Assembly (NCBI GenBank): GCA_028386065.3
Contig: JAKUCV010003579.1
Location: 28,363 to 92,362 of the forward strand
DNA: 64,000 nucleotides
Direction: 5' to 3'
From: Turnera subulata
Lineage: Eukaryota; Streptophyta; Magnoliopsida; Malpighiales; Passifloraceae
The notes beneath the pieces were generated by a model. The model searched no databases and was not told the DNA's origin. It saw only the letters and a program-made list of their open reading frames with translations. Both the position numbers and the translations under genes were made by a program. Positions within the stretch are counted from its first letter, which is position 1, and each line of letters starts with the position of its first letter. Shown piece by piece: positions 35,900-46,099 of the stretch.

Positions 35900-37180
35900 A
35901 GGCTTGTTTTCTGGTTAAATTGATATGTTCAGTTTGTTCAATCCATAGGAATTGATTTGTTCGATTTATTAGTCAATTTGATTAATTCTTGGATTGCATA
36001 TTTGTGTGATTTTCTTTTTATGTTACTAATCACAGTTGATTTCTTGTATCAAATTATACAATATATGATTGTATATGATCTGTGTATATTTATTGGATGA
36101 TTAATTTTGTCTAATTAATCGTTGGTTTATCATCGATTCATACGTGTTATTGATGATTGGCAAATATACTGTTGTATTGGTGAAATACTGGGTTTTTTTT
36201 TTGGAACCTGTGACGACAAGCTCAAACTCACGACCACTGTCCACGGTTGCTCACGGCAACCAAACCCGTCTCACTGTGGAGACGAAGGTGCGCTGCTCAA
36301 AGCGGCATGAAAAAAGACCCGCACCCTCCTGTTTTTCCACTGCACACGTCGGCGGCAAGGACAAGGGCCGCTGCTCACAGCGAAAGATCCAACCGGCGAA
36401 GCAAGAACCGCAGCAGCGTCACAGACGGTGGACGCGCGACGGCGGGGCGATTGCTCGCAGGGGCGATGGAGGCTCACGAGGCTGCGGTGCATCGACGAAC
36501 ATGTCGTCAACTGCGACTCCTGGTAGCAACTGTTGAGCGAATCGAGGAGACGACCAGAGCAGATGCTGGCGGCGTTCGTCGCTGTCGATTAGCTCCGCGC
36601 TCGTGCTTTCCTCTTCGTTCATAGTTGCTGGCTGGGACGGGCGGCGCAGGTTGTAGGGGCGCGACTGGTTCGCGTGTCCGGCGGCATCCGTGGCTGCTAC
36701 GGTGGCGAGCGTCACCGTTGCGTCCTCCTTGGCCACTGCAGCCTCGCCCACCGTTGGTTGCCATTACAGCTGCGGCGGCAGCGATGCAGCTCCGGTGGGA
36801 GTCTCTTCACAAGGTGGCAGCAGCTCTTGTGGGTTGATGCAGAAGATGATGCCTAGGGCATCCTTCACAAAACGAACGGCTGGGATTGATCCTATCGTGT
36901 GGCTGTGAGCCATCAAAAAAAAAAGAGGAAACCTGCCAGGCCGGACTTAGGCCGCTGAGCCTATGGGCTTGTGAATGAATTTGGACAACTGGGTAGTTCA
37001 ATTCATTGGGCTTTAGTGGCACGATTTTGAACTACTGGGTAGTGTAATTTATTGGGCTTTAGTAGTCTATATAAATTGGGTTGGACAAATTTAATGGGCA
37101 CAAGGCTTATTATGGACTATTTATTTAAGACATAAAGTCTTACCAATTTTATTTTTTGTATGGCCTATATTAAACATATG
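35900..37180 (+). mobile_element. Leader region of the old Copia with a GC-rich block
   Basis: AT-rich leader, then 36210-36900 is GC-rich and codes in several overlapping frames on both strands (up to 130 aa) with no recognisable motif; such ORFs are expected by chance at this base composition. The block ends in an A run near 36916, so it may be a separate retro-insert. The last part contains short hairpins (37126-37142 and 37170-37186) like those after 45705. Confidence 0.4.
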
Positions 37181-37489
37181 GTTTATGTAACTGCCCGGGT
37201 AAAATTTTTGATTTTTACCGGGACTGTAGAAGTCTTTTTACCGTGATTTACTGTTGAATTAATCTTGAGTAATTAATTCAAGGTAAATCGGGAGTCGTTT
37301 TTCGAAACCGAGAGTTTTCCCGCGCTCGAGATTTTCCCGTGGATTTTTCGGACCTAAGTTGGTATTTTTCGGGTTTCGGAATTTCTTGGAAAATCACACC
37401 GGAAAATAACTAAGGAGGTATCAGTTATTTTCTGGTCTGGATCGGACCCGCCTGCATTATTGTTTCACATGATTAACAGTAAATTTTCA

Positions 37490-37785
37490 CGTTATAAGAA
37501 GAAGAAGGCAGCAGGAGAGGAAGAGAAGAAGAAGAGAAGAAAAAAAAAGAAAAGGAGAGGGAAAAAAAAGAAAGAGAGGAAAAGAGAGAAAAAAAAGAGA
37601 AAAAAAAGAGAAAAAAAAAATAAGAAGAAAAAGAAAAAAATAAAAGAAAAATCAGAAAAAAAGAGAGGAACCAATCAGAAAAGAGGAAAAAGAAAAGAAA
37701 ATGAAAGAAAAAGAAAAGAAAAGAAATTCAGAAAATGGAAAAGAAAATAAGAAAAAAATAGGAAAAGAAAGAAAAAAAAGGAGAC
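37490..37785 (+). repeat. Purine-rich tract
   Basis: About 300 bases of almost pure A and G. The lysine/glutamate ORF it creates is a composition effect. The 3' LTR has a pyrimidine-rich tract at the matching place. Confidence 0.85.
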
Positions 37786-39138
37786 GGTGAACAGTTTCCA
37801 CCCGCCACCGTCACTGTGCACGCCGACGGGTTCCAGGCTGCGGTGCACGACACCGCCGCCACCAGCCTCTGCGCCGTGCCGTCGCGACCTCAGCCCTGTC
37901 CTCCCAGTCGCCTTCCGCCGCGAGACGCGCAACCGGCAAGCGTTGACCCGTGAGCAACCCGGCGGATCTAGCCTTCCGCGCCGCTGCAACCGCTCCTGTC
38001 GCCGCCGCGTCCATCCTTCTGCTGTACCGGAGTCGCCAGCAGCCGCTTGCCTTCCTGGCGCGCTTGCTTCTCCTTCCCCGCCTCGTTCCCGCCGTCGCGA
38101 CGCTGTACCCGCTAACTGAGGCGGGTTTGCCCATTTCCGCGCGGCCGGGTCGCGCCCTTCCTGGGTTGCAATCCGGATCTTTCTTTTTTTTTTTATTTAA
38201 TAATATATATATATAAATCTGTTTATATAATTAATTTCTGAAAAAAAAATAGTAAATATTATTTTGGAAAATTATATGCAATATTCTGGGTTGAAGCTTA
38301 GAAAAATATATATATACTTTGATTCTTCAAATTAAGATAATTATGTTATATTTGTAAATTATTATTATAGTTAGATTGGAAAATATATATATACCTTGAA
38401 AATATTTCTAGAAATTATAATTATGTGTTATTATTTCTCTGGAATACAGTATGTACATGTTATTATTCTTGAAAAATATATATAGGTATACTTGTGAAAT
38501 ATATATATTTATGTTGAATTATAATTGTTGGAAAGTATTTTGTCTTAGGAAATAAAAATAATTATATATTAAATTGTATTTATTTTCAGAGTAAGTTTTT
38601 ATAATTATATATTTTCTAGGAAATAACATATAGCATATGATTAATATATATATTTTTGGTAAATGAAAATATTTGGTAATTATATTATGGTAAATAGTTT
38701 TATTAAAAATGTAATATTTTAGAAAATATATTTATATATACATATGTTATCTTTCTCAGAAAATTATGGTAATTATTATTTTGGAAAATTATAATTATTT
38801 TATGAAAACATTTTGAAAAGAGTTTTAATTAAAGTATGGTACCGAAATTATATTCGGATATACGTACGGTAAATTATTTTCGGTAAATGGGTAATTTCGC
38901 AGTTTGGGCATCATAGCATACCGATTATGTGCATTTATGTGTATATATAGTTTTGTGGTATAGGTTTGGATATCGGGCAGTTTCCCGAGGAGCCGGCGTC
39001 GGGCCGGTCATAATTTTCGGAGTTGAGTAATCGGCCAAGGTGAGGATGGATTTCCTTCAATATATGCCTGTATTACTCGGTTATTTTGTTTTGTGGATTA
39101 TTGCATTGTTGGGTATTGTGTTTGTTGTGGTTTGTCTC

Positions 39139-39518
39139 GGGATGTTAATCCCATGGTCTTGATTGTTGTCGGGATGTTTATCCCAGTATTTTGATTGGGT
39201 TTGAATATTTATTTTCATGTCTTGACCATGAGCAAAATGGAATAATTAATGAATTGTGAAAGGATGTCAATCCTTGATTTTGGATAGGGATGTCTATCCC
39301 AGTATCCTGATTAGGGATGTTGATCCCTGTGATTTGATTTTGACGACGATATTATAATTGTCGCGTGATAGGTAGTGGTACGACTCGATGGTTAGAGACT
39401 GTTTCGTGGTGGCCATGACCTGGGTTACTTGATAAGCATGTCTATGCTTGGGATGTCTATCCCGTGATTATTTTTGGGATGTCTATCCCTGGGTTCATAT
39501 TTTTGGGATGTCGATCCC
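39139..39518 (+). repeat. Array of nine short hairpins in the 5' LTR
   Basis: Nine copies of a 5-6 bp stem with a four-base loop starting GT, at 39139, 39171, 39261, 39287, 39314, 39434, 39450, 39476 and 39505. Most are GGGAT-GTNN-ATCCC. The one at 39261 is AGGAT-GTCA-ATCCT and the one at 39434 is AAGCAT-GTCT-ATGCTT, so both sides of the stem changed together. Confidence 0.9.
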
Positions 39519-40093
39519 TGGGTTCTCTGATTTGGTCTGGCACCCGGAAGGTGTTGATAACCAGGTCTGACCCCTAGCTTATCCGTGACAGGGCCCGGAA
39601 AGATAAAATTGGATAATTGGATTTTATTGAGTCTTTTTGGTCTTGGACCGATTTTGGGTCTTTTCCCTGTTTTGACTGTTATGTTTAGACCTTGAGTATT
39701 CATAGTGTTCATATTGATTGTCTTTCCTTCGTCGGTGAGCACTTCGGACTCACCCCTCACCTGCGGGCTTTCATCCCGTAGGATGGATTGTTTGTTGTAC
39801 AGATTTGGTGCATTCCAGACAGGCTGCGGCGTGATCCCTTGGACAGGGCTCAGATCCATAGTTTGCATCTATGTCGCATACAGTGTTTATGTGAGTTAAT
39901 AAGTCTTCCGCTGTGCAGTTATTTGAGTTATTGGGCCATTGGGCCGGTTTTGTCATTTATTGTTGTTTTATGGGCTGTTGAGCCTGGATATCTGTTGTAT
40001 ACACTGTATGCTTGGGCTGGATTTGGGTTGGGTTGTTACAGTTCCGGCACGTGTTTACTGTGTACGGTAAATACGGGTCGGGGCGTTTCATTT

Positions 40094-40105
40094 TGGTAGC
40101 GGAGC
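40094..40105 (+). other. Primer binding site of LARD family 2
   Basis: TGGTAGCGGAGC, three bases after the 5' LTR. Confidence 0.75.
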
Positions 40106-40366
40106 GGGCGTTAGGTCTTGTTGGGCAGTCTTTGTGTGTTTGTTGTCCTTTTTGCATAGTTCGCTCCATTTGCTTATTATTTTATGTCATTTAGTTAGTG
40201 CATTATGGATCCAGTCAACGGACGCCAGCTGTCGCGGAACATACACATATGAGGTAAATGATGCCATAAATAAGCGAAAATACAAATATTACTGATAATA
40301 CTGATAATTTCATTACAAAGAGAAATATTACATGATATTTGATATTTTATAAAAATAAAAATACAT

Positions 40367-41050
40367 TTAACGATTTGGAACGACGTTGACACGGAAACTG
40401 TTTGGGTCGCTGTTGATGTTGACCGTGACCCTATCGCTCCACGAGAACCACATGCCGCCCCTGTCGTTCTGGCCAGGAATCTCGAACCGGTTTGCTGTAA
40501 GGAACCGGAGTGGGATGAGACCGTGATCGTCCCGTGGTTGCCACTGTGTCTCCGTCAGAAGAACCATGTTCGGCTTATATTGGTTCTTCAAGTCCCTCAG
40601 GGTATGCGAGAACTCCTGGGCACGCCTTGCGACGCCTCTGCAGTTCCACACCAATAGCCGTGCCTTTGGCCAGGTTGGAGGTAGCCGAGTCATTCTGGGC
40701 ATGCTCTGAGCCGTCATCGAGAGTTGGTGGTAGGCACCTTGCTCCACAGTTTGGCAAGTGGACTCCAGGTTGAACTCCTGCAGCCTCTCGGAGATGAAGA
40801 ACATCACGGAGTTTGCCGATCCGTAGTATGAGGTCCTCAGAGTTCCATGGTCCTCCAGGAAGAAGGTCTCTTCCATGGGAGTGATGAAGAACCGCGACGA
40901 GTAGAGTTCGTCGACGAAGACAAGACGTGGCATTCTGCCGAGCTCGTTCGGTAGCTTTTCTGGACGTTCGTTGATCATGCTGTACGCCAACCGGTTTCTC
41001 CTGCCAAGATTGGCGCCTTCGACGAAGAAAACGGAGAATGGAGCAGGCAT
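40367..41050 (-). CDS. Antisense ORF A, with a truncated LINE-like endonuclease start
   Basis: 227 codons without a stop, antisense to the host element. The N-terminal 120 residues are unrecognised. From about residue 125 the protein reads ARLLVWNCRGVARR and later NMVLLTETQW and GGMWFSW, matching the order at the N-terminus of endonuclease/exonuclease/phosphatase domains of plant LINE ORF2 proteins. It stops about 100 residues into that domain, so the later catalytic Asp and His are absent and enzyme activity is unlikely. A TATA box lies 109 bases upstream. It could be a captured LINE fragment fused to other coding sequence, or an accessory protein of this family. Confidence 0.6.
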   Translation of the reverse strand: MPAPFSVFFVEGANLGRRNRLAYSMINERPEKLPNELGRMPRLVFVDELYSSRFFITPMEETFFLEDHGTLRTSYYGSANSVMFFISERLQEFNLESTCQTVEQGAYHQLSMTAQSMPRMTRLPPTWPKARLLVWNCRGVARRAQEFSHTLRDLKNQYKPNMVLLTETQWQPRDDHGLIPLRFLTANRFEIPGQNDRGGMWFSWSDRVTVNINSDPNSFRVNVVPNR

Positions 41051-41158
41051 TGTGTTGGGACGTTTTGGTCTTTTGTTTTTCAGCGTTTTGTGGTTTTGTT
41101 TGCCTGAGTGTTTTGTTTGCTTTTGAAATGCTTTGATAATTACACATCACCGCTCCTT

Positions 41159-41166
41159 CTTTTATA
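41159..41166 (-). promoter_or_regulatory. TATA box upstream of antisense ORF A
   Basis: The minus strand reads TATAAAAG here, within GAGTATAAAAGAAGG. The start codon is 109 bases downstream, which would give a 5' UTR of about 80 bases. Confidence 0.55.
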
Positions 41167-41179
41167 CTCTTATGGGGAG

Positions 41180-41820
41180 CGTGTTAATTGTTTTTGATTT
41201 TCAAGATTTTATTTTTTGAAATTTACCGTTGCTTTCATTTATTGCTTTGATACTTTACGCGTTTTTCGGACTACCGTGCCAGAATTTTTTAGCCTTTTTC
41301 CATCTCTTGATTTTCTTTCGCTCTGGCTACCTTGTCTTTTTTTTCATGGTTTTTGTATATTTTTCTGCATATTTTATCACATGCATCCGTGATCGTTGAG
41401 GCTAGATGGATGGGACCGCACCTTGAGTAGAGTGCATGTGCGACAAGTTTACAGCTGTTCGGACATCGTGGAGAGATACGAGCCTTGACAGACGTTTTTG
41501 GCTCATGTGGAATTTGTGAACAAGTGGGTAACGTGTCTTTCGAGGGTCACAGGACGTGCTCGTGATCGTCACCGTTAGCTGCTTACGTTACGTTTCGTGA
41601 TTCGAGGATGTTTACGTTCGATACGAGCACCGATCATGAAATATATTTTTGTTTTAACTTCTTTATATTTTGGTTTTGTTAAATGAGATTTAATTTTTAA
41701 TTTATTTATATTTGATTTTATATTCTTATTGATGATTTTTGTTTTGCTTTCTAATGTTTTTATTTTTCTGTTAGCATGAGTTTTCACAATTGAACAAGAG
41801 TTTTTGATTTAAAAAGGAAA
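41180..41820. other. Spacer between the two antisense ORFs
   Basis: No gene is seen. The stretch lies between the promoter of antisense ORF A and the 3' end of antisense ORF B; the 70-aa minus-strand ORF at 41575-41787 is Lys-rich low-complexity sequence and is not supported. Confidence 0.35.
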
Positions 41821-41831
41821 TTTATTTTATT
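41821..41831 (-). terminator. Poly(A) signals downstream of antisense ORF B
   Basis: On the minus strand two overlapping AATAAA hexamers (AATAAAATAAA) lie about 40 bases after the stop of antisense ORF B. Confidence 0.55.
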
Positions 41832-41867
41832 GATTTCATAATAGTTTTACATCGGAGAAGAAGTACT

Positions 41868-42245
41868 CTACTGAGTTACTTGCTTCTCTAGATCTTTTAC
41901 AAGTTGTTGGACGTTCTTCCTGTGTGGGAACAGCTCCGCACACGCCAGTTCGATTTGTGCCACCGCCGAGCTGATTTTCCTCAGCGAGACGTTCAGTTGT
42001 GTCAGCTTCTGTTGCGGAGTGCTGCTCTCAGCTACCGCCTTGCCTTTCTTGTCTTCAGCCTTCTTGATGGCACGTTTCTTCCGTCGTTTTGGAGAAATGA
42101 CCATATGCTCCTTCAGGCCGATGATGTTGATCTTGAACCGTTTCTTTGGAGGCTCTTCATCGGAGCTTGTCGGGAAAGCCGTGCCGCCGATGTAGCTGTT
42201 GTTCTCGGAATCGGAGGTTGTTCGAGATCGGAGTGGAGAGTCCAT
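41868..42245 (-). CDS. Antisense ORF B, lysine-rich and probably nuclear protein
   Basis: 125 codons with a clean ATG and stop. The N-terminus is Ser/Thr/Asp-rich, then come PPKKRFK and PKRRKKRAIKKAEDKKGK, which look like nuclear localisation signals. The C-terminal 50 residues are predicted helical with heptad-like hydrophobics (LTQLNVSLRKISSAVAQIEL and further to the end). I recognise no family. TATAAATA on the minus strand lies about 35 bases upstream and AATAAA downstream, so it has the layout of a compact Pol II gene. It could be an accessory or regulatory protein of LARD family 2. Confidence 0.6.
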   Translation of the reverse strand: MDSPLRSRTTSDSENNSYIGGTAFPTSSDEEPPKKRFKINIIGLKEHMVISPKRRKKRAIKKAEDKKGKAVAESSTPQQKLTQLNVSLRKISSAVAQIELACAELFPHRKNVQQLVKDLEKQVTQ

Positions 42246-42279
42246 GACTGTGTGTGAGTATCCCAGTCATGAGGTTTGG

Positions 42280-42287
42280 TATTTATA
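42280..42287 (-). promoter_or_regulatory. TATA box upstream of antisense ORF B
   Basis: The minus strand reads TATAAATA, about 35 bases before the start codon, so the 5' UTR would be very short. Confidence 0.6.
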
Positions 42288-43976
42288 AGCGGATGAGATG
42301 TCGCTTAAGGGTATAAGCGGTATCTCATGTTGAGGTTGGATACCTGGCAGAGTGTGCCAGAGTCTTATCGTGGTAGGACCCACGGATAAGACGAAATTTC
42401 GGGGACGAAATTCTTTTTAAAGTGGGTAGACTGTAACAGCCCGGGTAAAATTTTTGATTTTTACCGGGACTGTAGAAGTCGTTATACAGTGATTTACCGA
42501 ATGAATTAATCTTGGGTAATTAATTCAAGGTAAACCAGGAGTCGTTTTTCGAAACCGAGAGTTTTCCCGCGCTCGGGAGTGTCTTTCTAACTAACCGAGC
42601 CTCGGTTTTTAGTTCCGAGACTTGGACGATGCTCAGGAGAATTAAACGGATTTTCCGAGCCCAAGTCATATTTTTGGACTCGGGACGGAAAATTACGGTT
42701 ATGCCCGTCCTCTCCCCTTTTCTTCTTTTCTTTTCTTCTTTTCTTTTTTCTCTTTTCTCTTTTTCTTTCCCTTCTCCTTCCCATTTTCCTTCAGCCGCCG
42801 GCCTGCCTTTTTTTTTTTCTTCTTTCTCGTGAACTGCCGGCCCCTCCCCATCTTTTCTTCCTTTTTTCTCTGTCCTTTCTTCTCTTCAATTCTTTTATTT
42901 CCTCCTCAATTCTTCCTTCCTCCACGCCTCCCTTGCCAAATCCATCCTCTCCTCTACCTTCCCGAGCGAGCCGCTGCCTTCTCCTCCCCTGCCTCCTACC
43001 TTTTCTTTCTTTCTTTTTCTTTCTTCTCCTCCCTCATCCTCTCCCCTTCGCTGAGCCAACCACCATCGCCTTCCACCGCCCTGCTGCTGGTGGGCCTTCT
43101 TCCTCGCATCTCCCTCTCGTCACCGTCGCCGTCCTCGGGGCTGTGTGGGTAAGACGACACCACGGCCGCCTGTGACGAGCTCGACACCACCAGGGGAATG
43201 AGCTCGAGCCGCCACCTCGCACGCGCTGCCGCTACCCCTAGTGCCGGCCGATCTATCCTCCTCCTCTGTAACTCGTGTCGGCGCCGTGTGGGTAAGTCGC
43301 TGCTACCGAAATCATCTTCTTCTTCCCTGTGATTGTTGTTGATGTATGCGGGTTGAATTGGATGAATTGGAACTGATTTACTTTGGTTTGATGCATGACT
43401 TTGTTTGATGGATGCGGGTTTGGGTGTTGCTGTGTCGGTGAATGCTGGTTGTTGGGTTGGTGGTGCTGGCTGGGTACGGTGGTGTTGTTTTGTGGTGGTT
43501 TAGATGATGAACAGTAACAAAGACGTTGGTTGTATTGAGGGCTGCGTGAACAGTACTGACCGAAATCCGGCGAGATTCCAGTGCCTCGGGATTTTTCCGG
43601 CAGTCCCGGGAATTTTCCGGCGAGCCCGGAAATAGATCCGTTGGGTAAACCCGAGCCTACGACCATATGCATCATTAAACGAAACCCGAACAACGTTAAT
43701 GAACCCGGACTCTTAATTGTTTTAATTAAAATAAAGATTTAATTTAATTAATCAAATACTAACCTTTAATTCCATTTATGTTTTGTAATTTGATGTTTAA
43801 TTTTTTTTTGGATTATTAAAAAGGCCTATAGTATTTAAATTCCGGTTTATTTAATTTATACTTGGACAGTTAATAATTAAAGGCCAGTTATACTTATTCA
43901 CTTGATTTAGTTGTCAAATCTAAGCTTAAAAATATAAATATGATTATCTATGAATTATAAACATATATGCATAAAT

Positions 43977-43979
<3 letters not shown>

Positions 43980-44011
<32 letters not shown>
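43980..44011. repeat. AT dinucleotide microsatellite
   Basis: About 15 AT units in the middle of the 3' LTR. Confidence 0.95.
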
Positions 44012-44013
<2 letters not shown>

Positions 44014-44872
44014 TGGCTAAATAATGAAGTTACAACTTGATTTATCACATAAATACATATATGGTTAAGTAGGAAATATCTACTATATATGCATAATATG
44101 GTCACACTAGATATACGTTTAATCTAGTATTGATTTATGTGTAAATATACGTGTATATCTATGTATTTTAATATGTTTATGTTTTCCCTTATCGACAAGG
44201 GCTAAAGGGCCGGGATATCGGCTTGGAGCTCGGTTTCGATTTTCAACTTAAAGATCGAGTATGACTGGTATATCGATTAAAGAGGCTAATTTCATATTAA
44301 AGAAAAACATGGAAATAATAGGAATTAGACTTGGTATAAGACAAGCCGTGTAACAATTTCTAAAACCAGCATCATGCATAATCATCCATGTTTGCGCATT
44401 ATAAGTGATTATTGTGTTCCTATATGTACATATAGGGTATCGGGATTCGACCGGGTAGCAGTTTCAGAGACACTTCAGGTGAGGATGGATAAACCTTGAT
44501 ATGTGCCCGTAATGCTGTATGTGTATTTTTGTTGTATGTGTATTTTGTTGTTGAATTGATCTGCTGGAATGATTGTGGACTGTTACTTGATTGCTATGGT
44601 ATTGTTGATGTTGTTGTAGAAACGTGTCAGACCTGTGTATGTTGTGTTGGAAATATTGTTGAACTGTTAGTTGGAAATAATTGGTGATATGAGATTGTTG
44701 ATTGGATGAGATTGTGGAATAATCTGAGAAAATTGGTAAATTGGATAACTGATGGAAGAGTAATGGAATTGGACTGTATTTGAGATGATATAATTGTCAC
44801 TTGGAAAGTAGAGGTACGACTAGATGGTTAGAGACTAGTTCTGTGGTGTCATGGCCGGTGGGTTGGTTGATT

Positions 44873-45000
44873 GGGGTGTTGACCCCGGATTTGTGATATT
44901 GGGATGTTGATCCCGGATTTGTGATATTGGGATGTTGATCCCGGATTTGTGATATTGGGATGTTGTTCCCGGATTTGTGATATGGGGATGTTGATCCCGG
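44873..45000 (+). repeat. 28-bp tandem hairpin repeat in the 3' LTR
   Basis: GGGAT-GTTG-ATCCC hairpins start at 44901, 44929, 44957 and 44985, exactly 28 bp apart. A first copy at 44873 reads GGGGT-GTTG-ACCCC, a paired change; the copy at 44957 has one mismatch (TTCCC). They correspond to the hairpin array at 39139-39518. Confidence 0.9.
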
Positions 45001-45704
45001 ATTGTGGAACCCGGACCGTAGGTCTTAATCAATTATTGGTCCATGCTGGGATCGAACAGGTCACTGCCCGGGCCTTCTATTTTAACCATTATTTTCAATT
45101 ATTCGTAAGAAAACCAGAACCAATCAACAAATATCATCAAAAGAACACAACACATACGGACACGATTCTACTGATTCCTCTGATGTGTTGTTTGAGTTGG
45201 ATTCCTTTGTCGTGTTGTATGTGTTAGATTCTTCTGTAAATGGTTGTAATACTTCGAAAGTATTACGGTTGAATATATCTCTGTTTATCTTTCGTCGGTG
45301 AGCACTTCGGACTCACCCCTCGCCTGCGGGGTTTCATCCTGTAGGATGAGTTGTTTGTAGTGCAGGAACGTACAGGGCAAGCTGATGCGTACCCTCGGAC
45401 AGGACTCGGATCCATTAGTTGCATTGGGCTTTGCATGTGTTGTCATGTGAGTTATAAGTCTTCCGCTGTGCATATTGTTAAGTCTTCCGCTGTGCATTTT
45501 TTACTATTAGTTGAGTAGTTACTGCTGTTATTGATGTTGGGCCGTAGGGCCATATTGCTGTTTATATTTTTGGGCTGTCGAGCCAGGGTTTATGTTTTAT
45601 ACACTGTATGCTGGGTTTGATTGGTCGGGTTGTCACAGTTCCGGCACGTGTTTACTGTGTACGGTAAATACGGGTCGTGGTGTTTCAGTTTAATTAAAAT
45701 TAAT

Positions 45705-46095
45705 TTAGGCATACGGTCTAAATTATTTTTTTCTTTTATGTGGCCTATAAAAATAAAATTAACTTATTTTAGACAGACGGTCTAAAATTATTTTATTTCT
45801 ATCGACATATGATTGAATAAAATAATATAGACTTATTTTAGATATATGGTCTAAATTATTATTTTAATTGGCTTTGAGACCTAATAAAATAACTACAAGT
45901 CTAATGTTATTTTTTTCAAAGAGATGGTCCTTTCAGATTGTCTAAATTCAATTTCTTCTGTTGACATATGGTCAAAGAAAATATAATAACAATTGACTCC
46001 TTTTAGACATATGGTCTAAAAATTAATTTTATTTTGGGTTTATGACGAGAATGAAATTAAATTGTCCATCTTAAGATATACGGTCTAAGTAAGTT
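45705..46095 (+). repeat. Hairpin cluster in the leader of the old Copia
   Basis: Imperfect palindromes around a loop like ATATG recur: TTTTAGAC-AGACG-GTCTAAAA (45767-45787, split here for length), one near 45836, TTGAC-ATATG-GTCAA (45961-45975), TTTTAGAC-ATATG-GTCTAAAA (46001-46021) and one near 46072. Similar hairpins lie before the nested insertion at 37126-37142 and 37170-37186. Confidence 0.8.
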
Positions 46096-46099
46096 TTAT

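Larger units (their letters stand above)
37186..40090 (+). repeat. 5' LTR of LARD family 2
   Basis: 2905 bp. The first about 160 bp and the last several hundred match the 3' LTR, but the middle does not: it has a purine-rich tract (37490-37785), a GC-rich block (37800-38170) and an AT-rich block (38180-38880). Hairpins occur at 39139-39518. The block near 39730-39785 (GTGAGCACTTCGGACTCAC) is also in the 3' LTR. Confidence 0.8.
37186..45687 (+). mobile_element. LARD family 2: non-autonomous long-LTR element with two antisense ORFs
   Basis: The LTRs (37186-40090 and 42432-45687) start TGTAAC and end GTTTCA. The target duplication GTTTA lies at 37181-37185 and 45688-45692. The 2.3-kb internal region starts with a PBS and ends with the chromovirus-like phrase GGGACGAAATTCTTTTTAAA before the 3' LTR. 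No sense gag or pol is present. Two intact antisense ORFs with TATA boxes occupy the internal region. Confidence 0.85.
42432..45687 (+). repeat. 3' LTR of LARD family 2
   Basis: 3256 bp. It shares its first about 160 bp and its last several hundred with the 5' LTR but has a different middle: a pyrimidine-rich tract (42705-43050), a GC-rich block, an AT microsatellite (43980-44011) and a 28-bp hairpin repeat (44873-45000). ORFs within the GC-rich block are taken as chance. Confidence 0.8.

Noticed and set aside
36122..36908. Overlapping ORFs on both strands in a GC-rich block
   Set aside because: Several frames are open at once with no recognisable domain, as expected by chance at high GC.
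37460..37750. 96-aa Lys/Glu-rich ORF
   Set aside because: Produced by the purine-rich tract in an LTR; no start context or motif.
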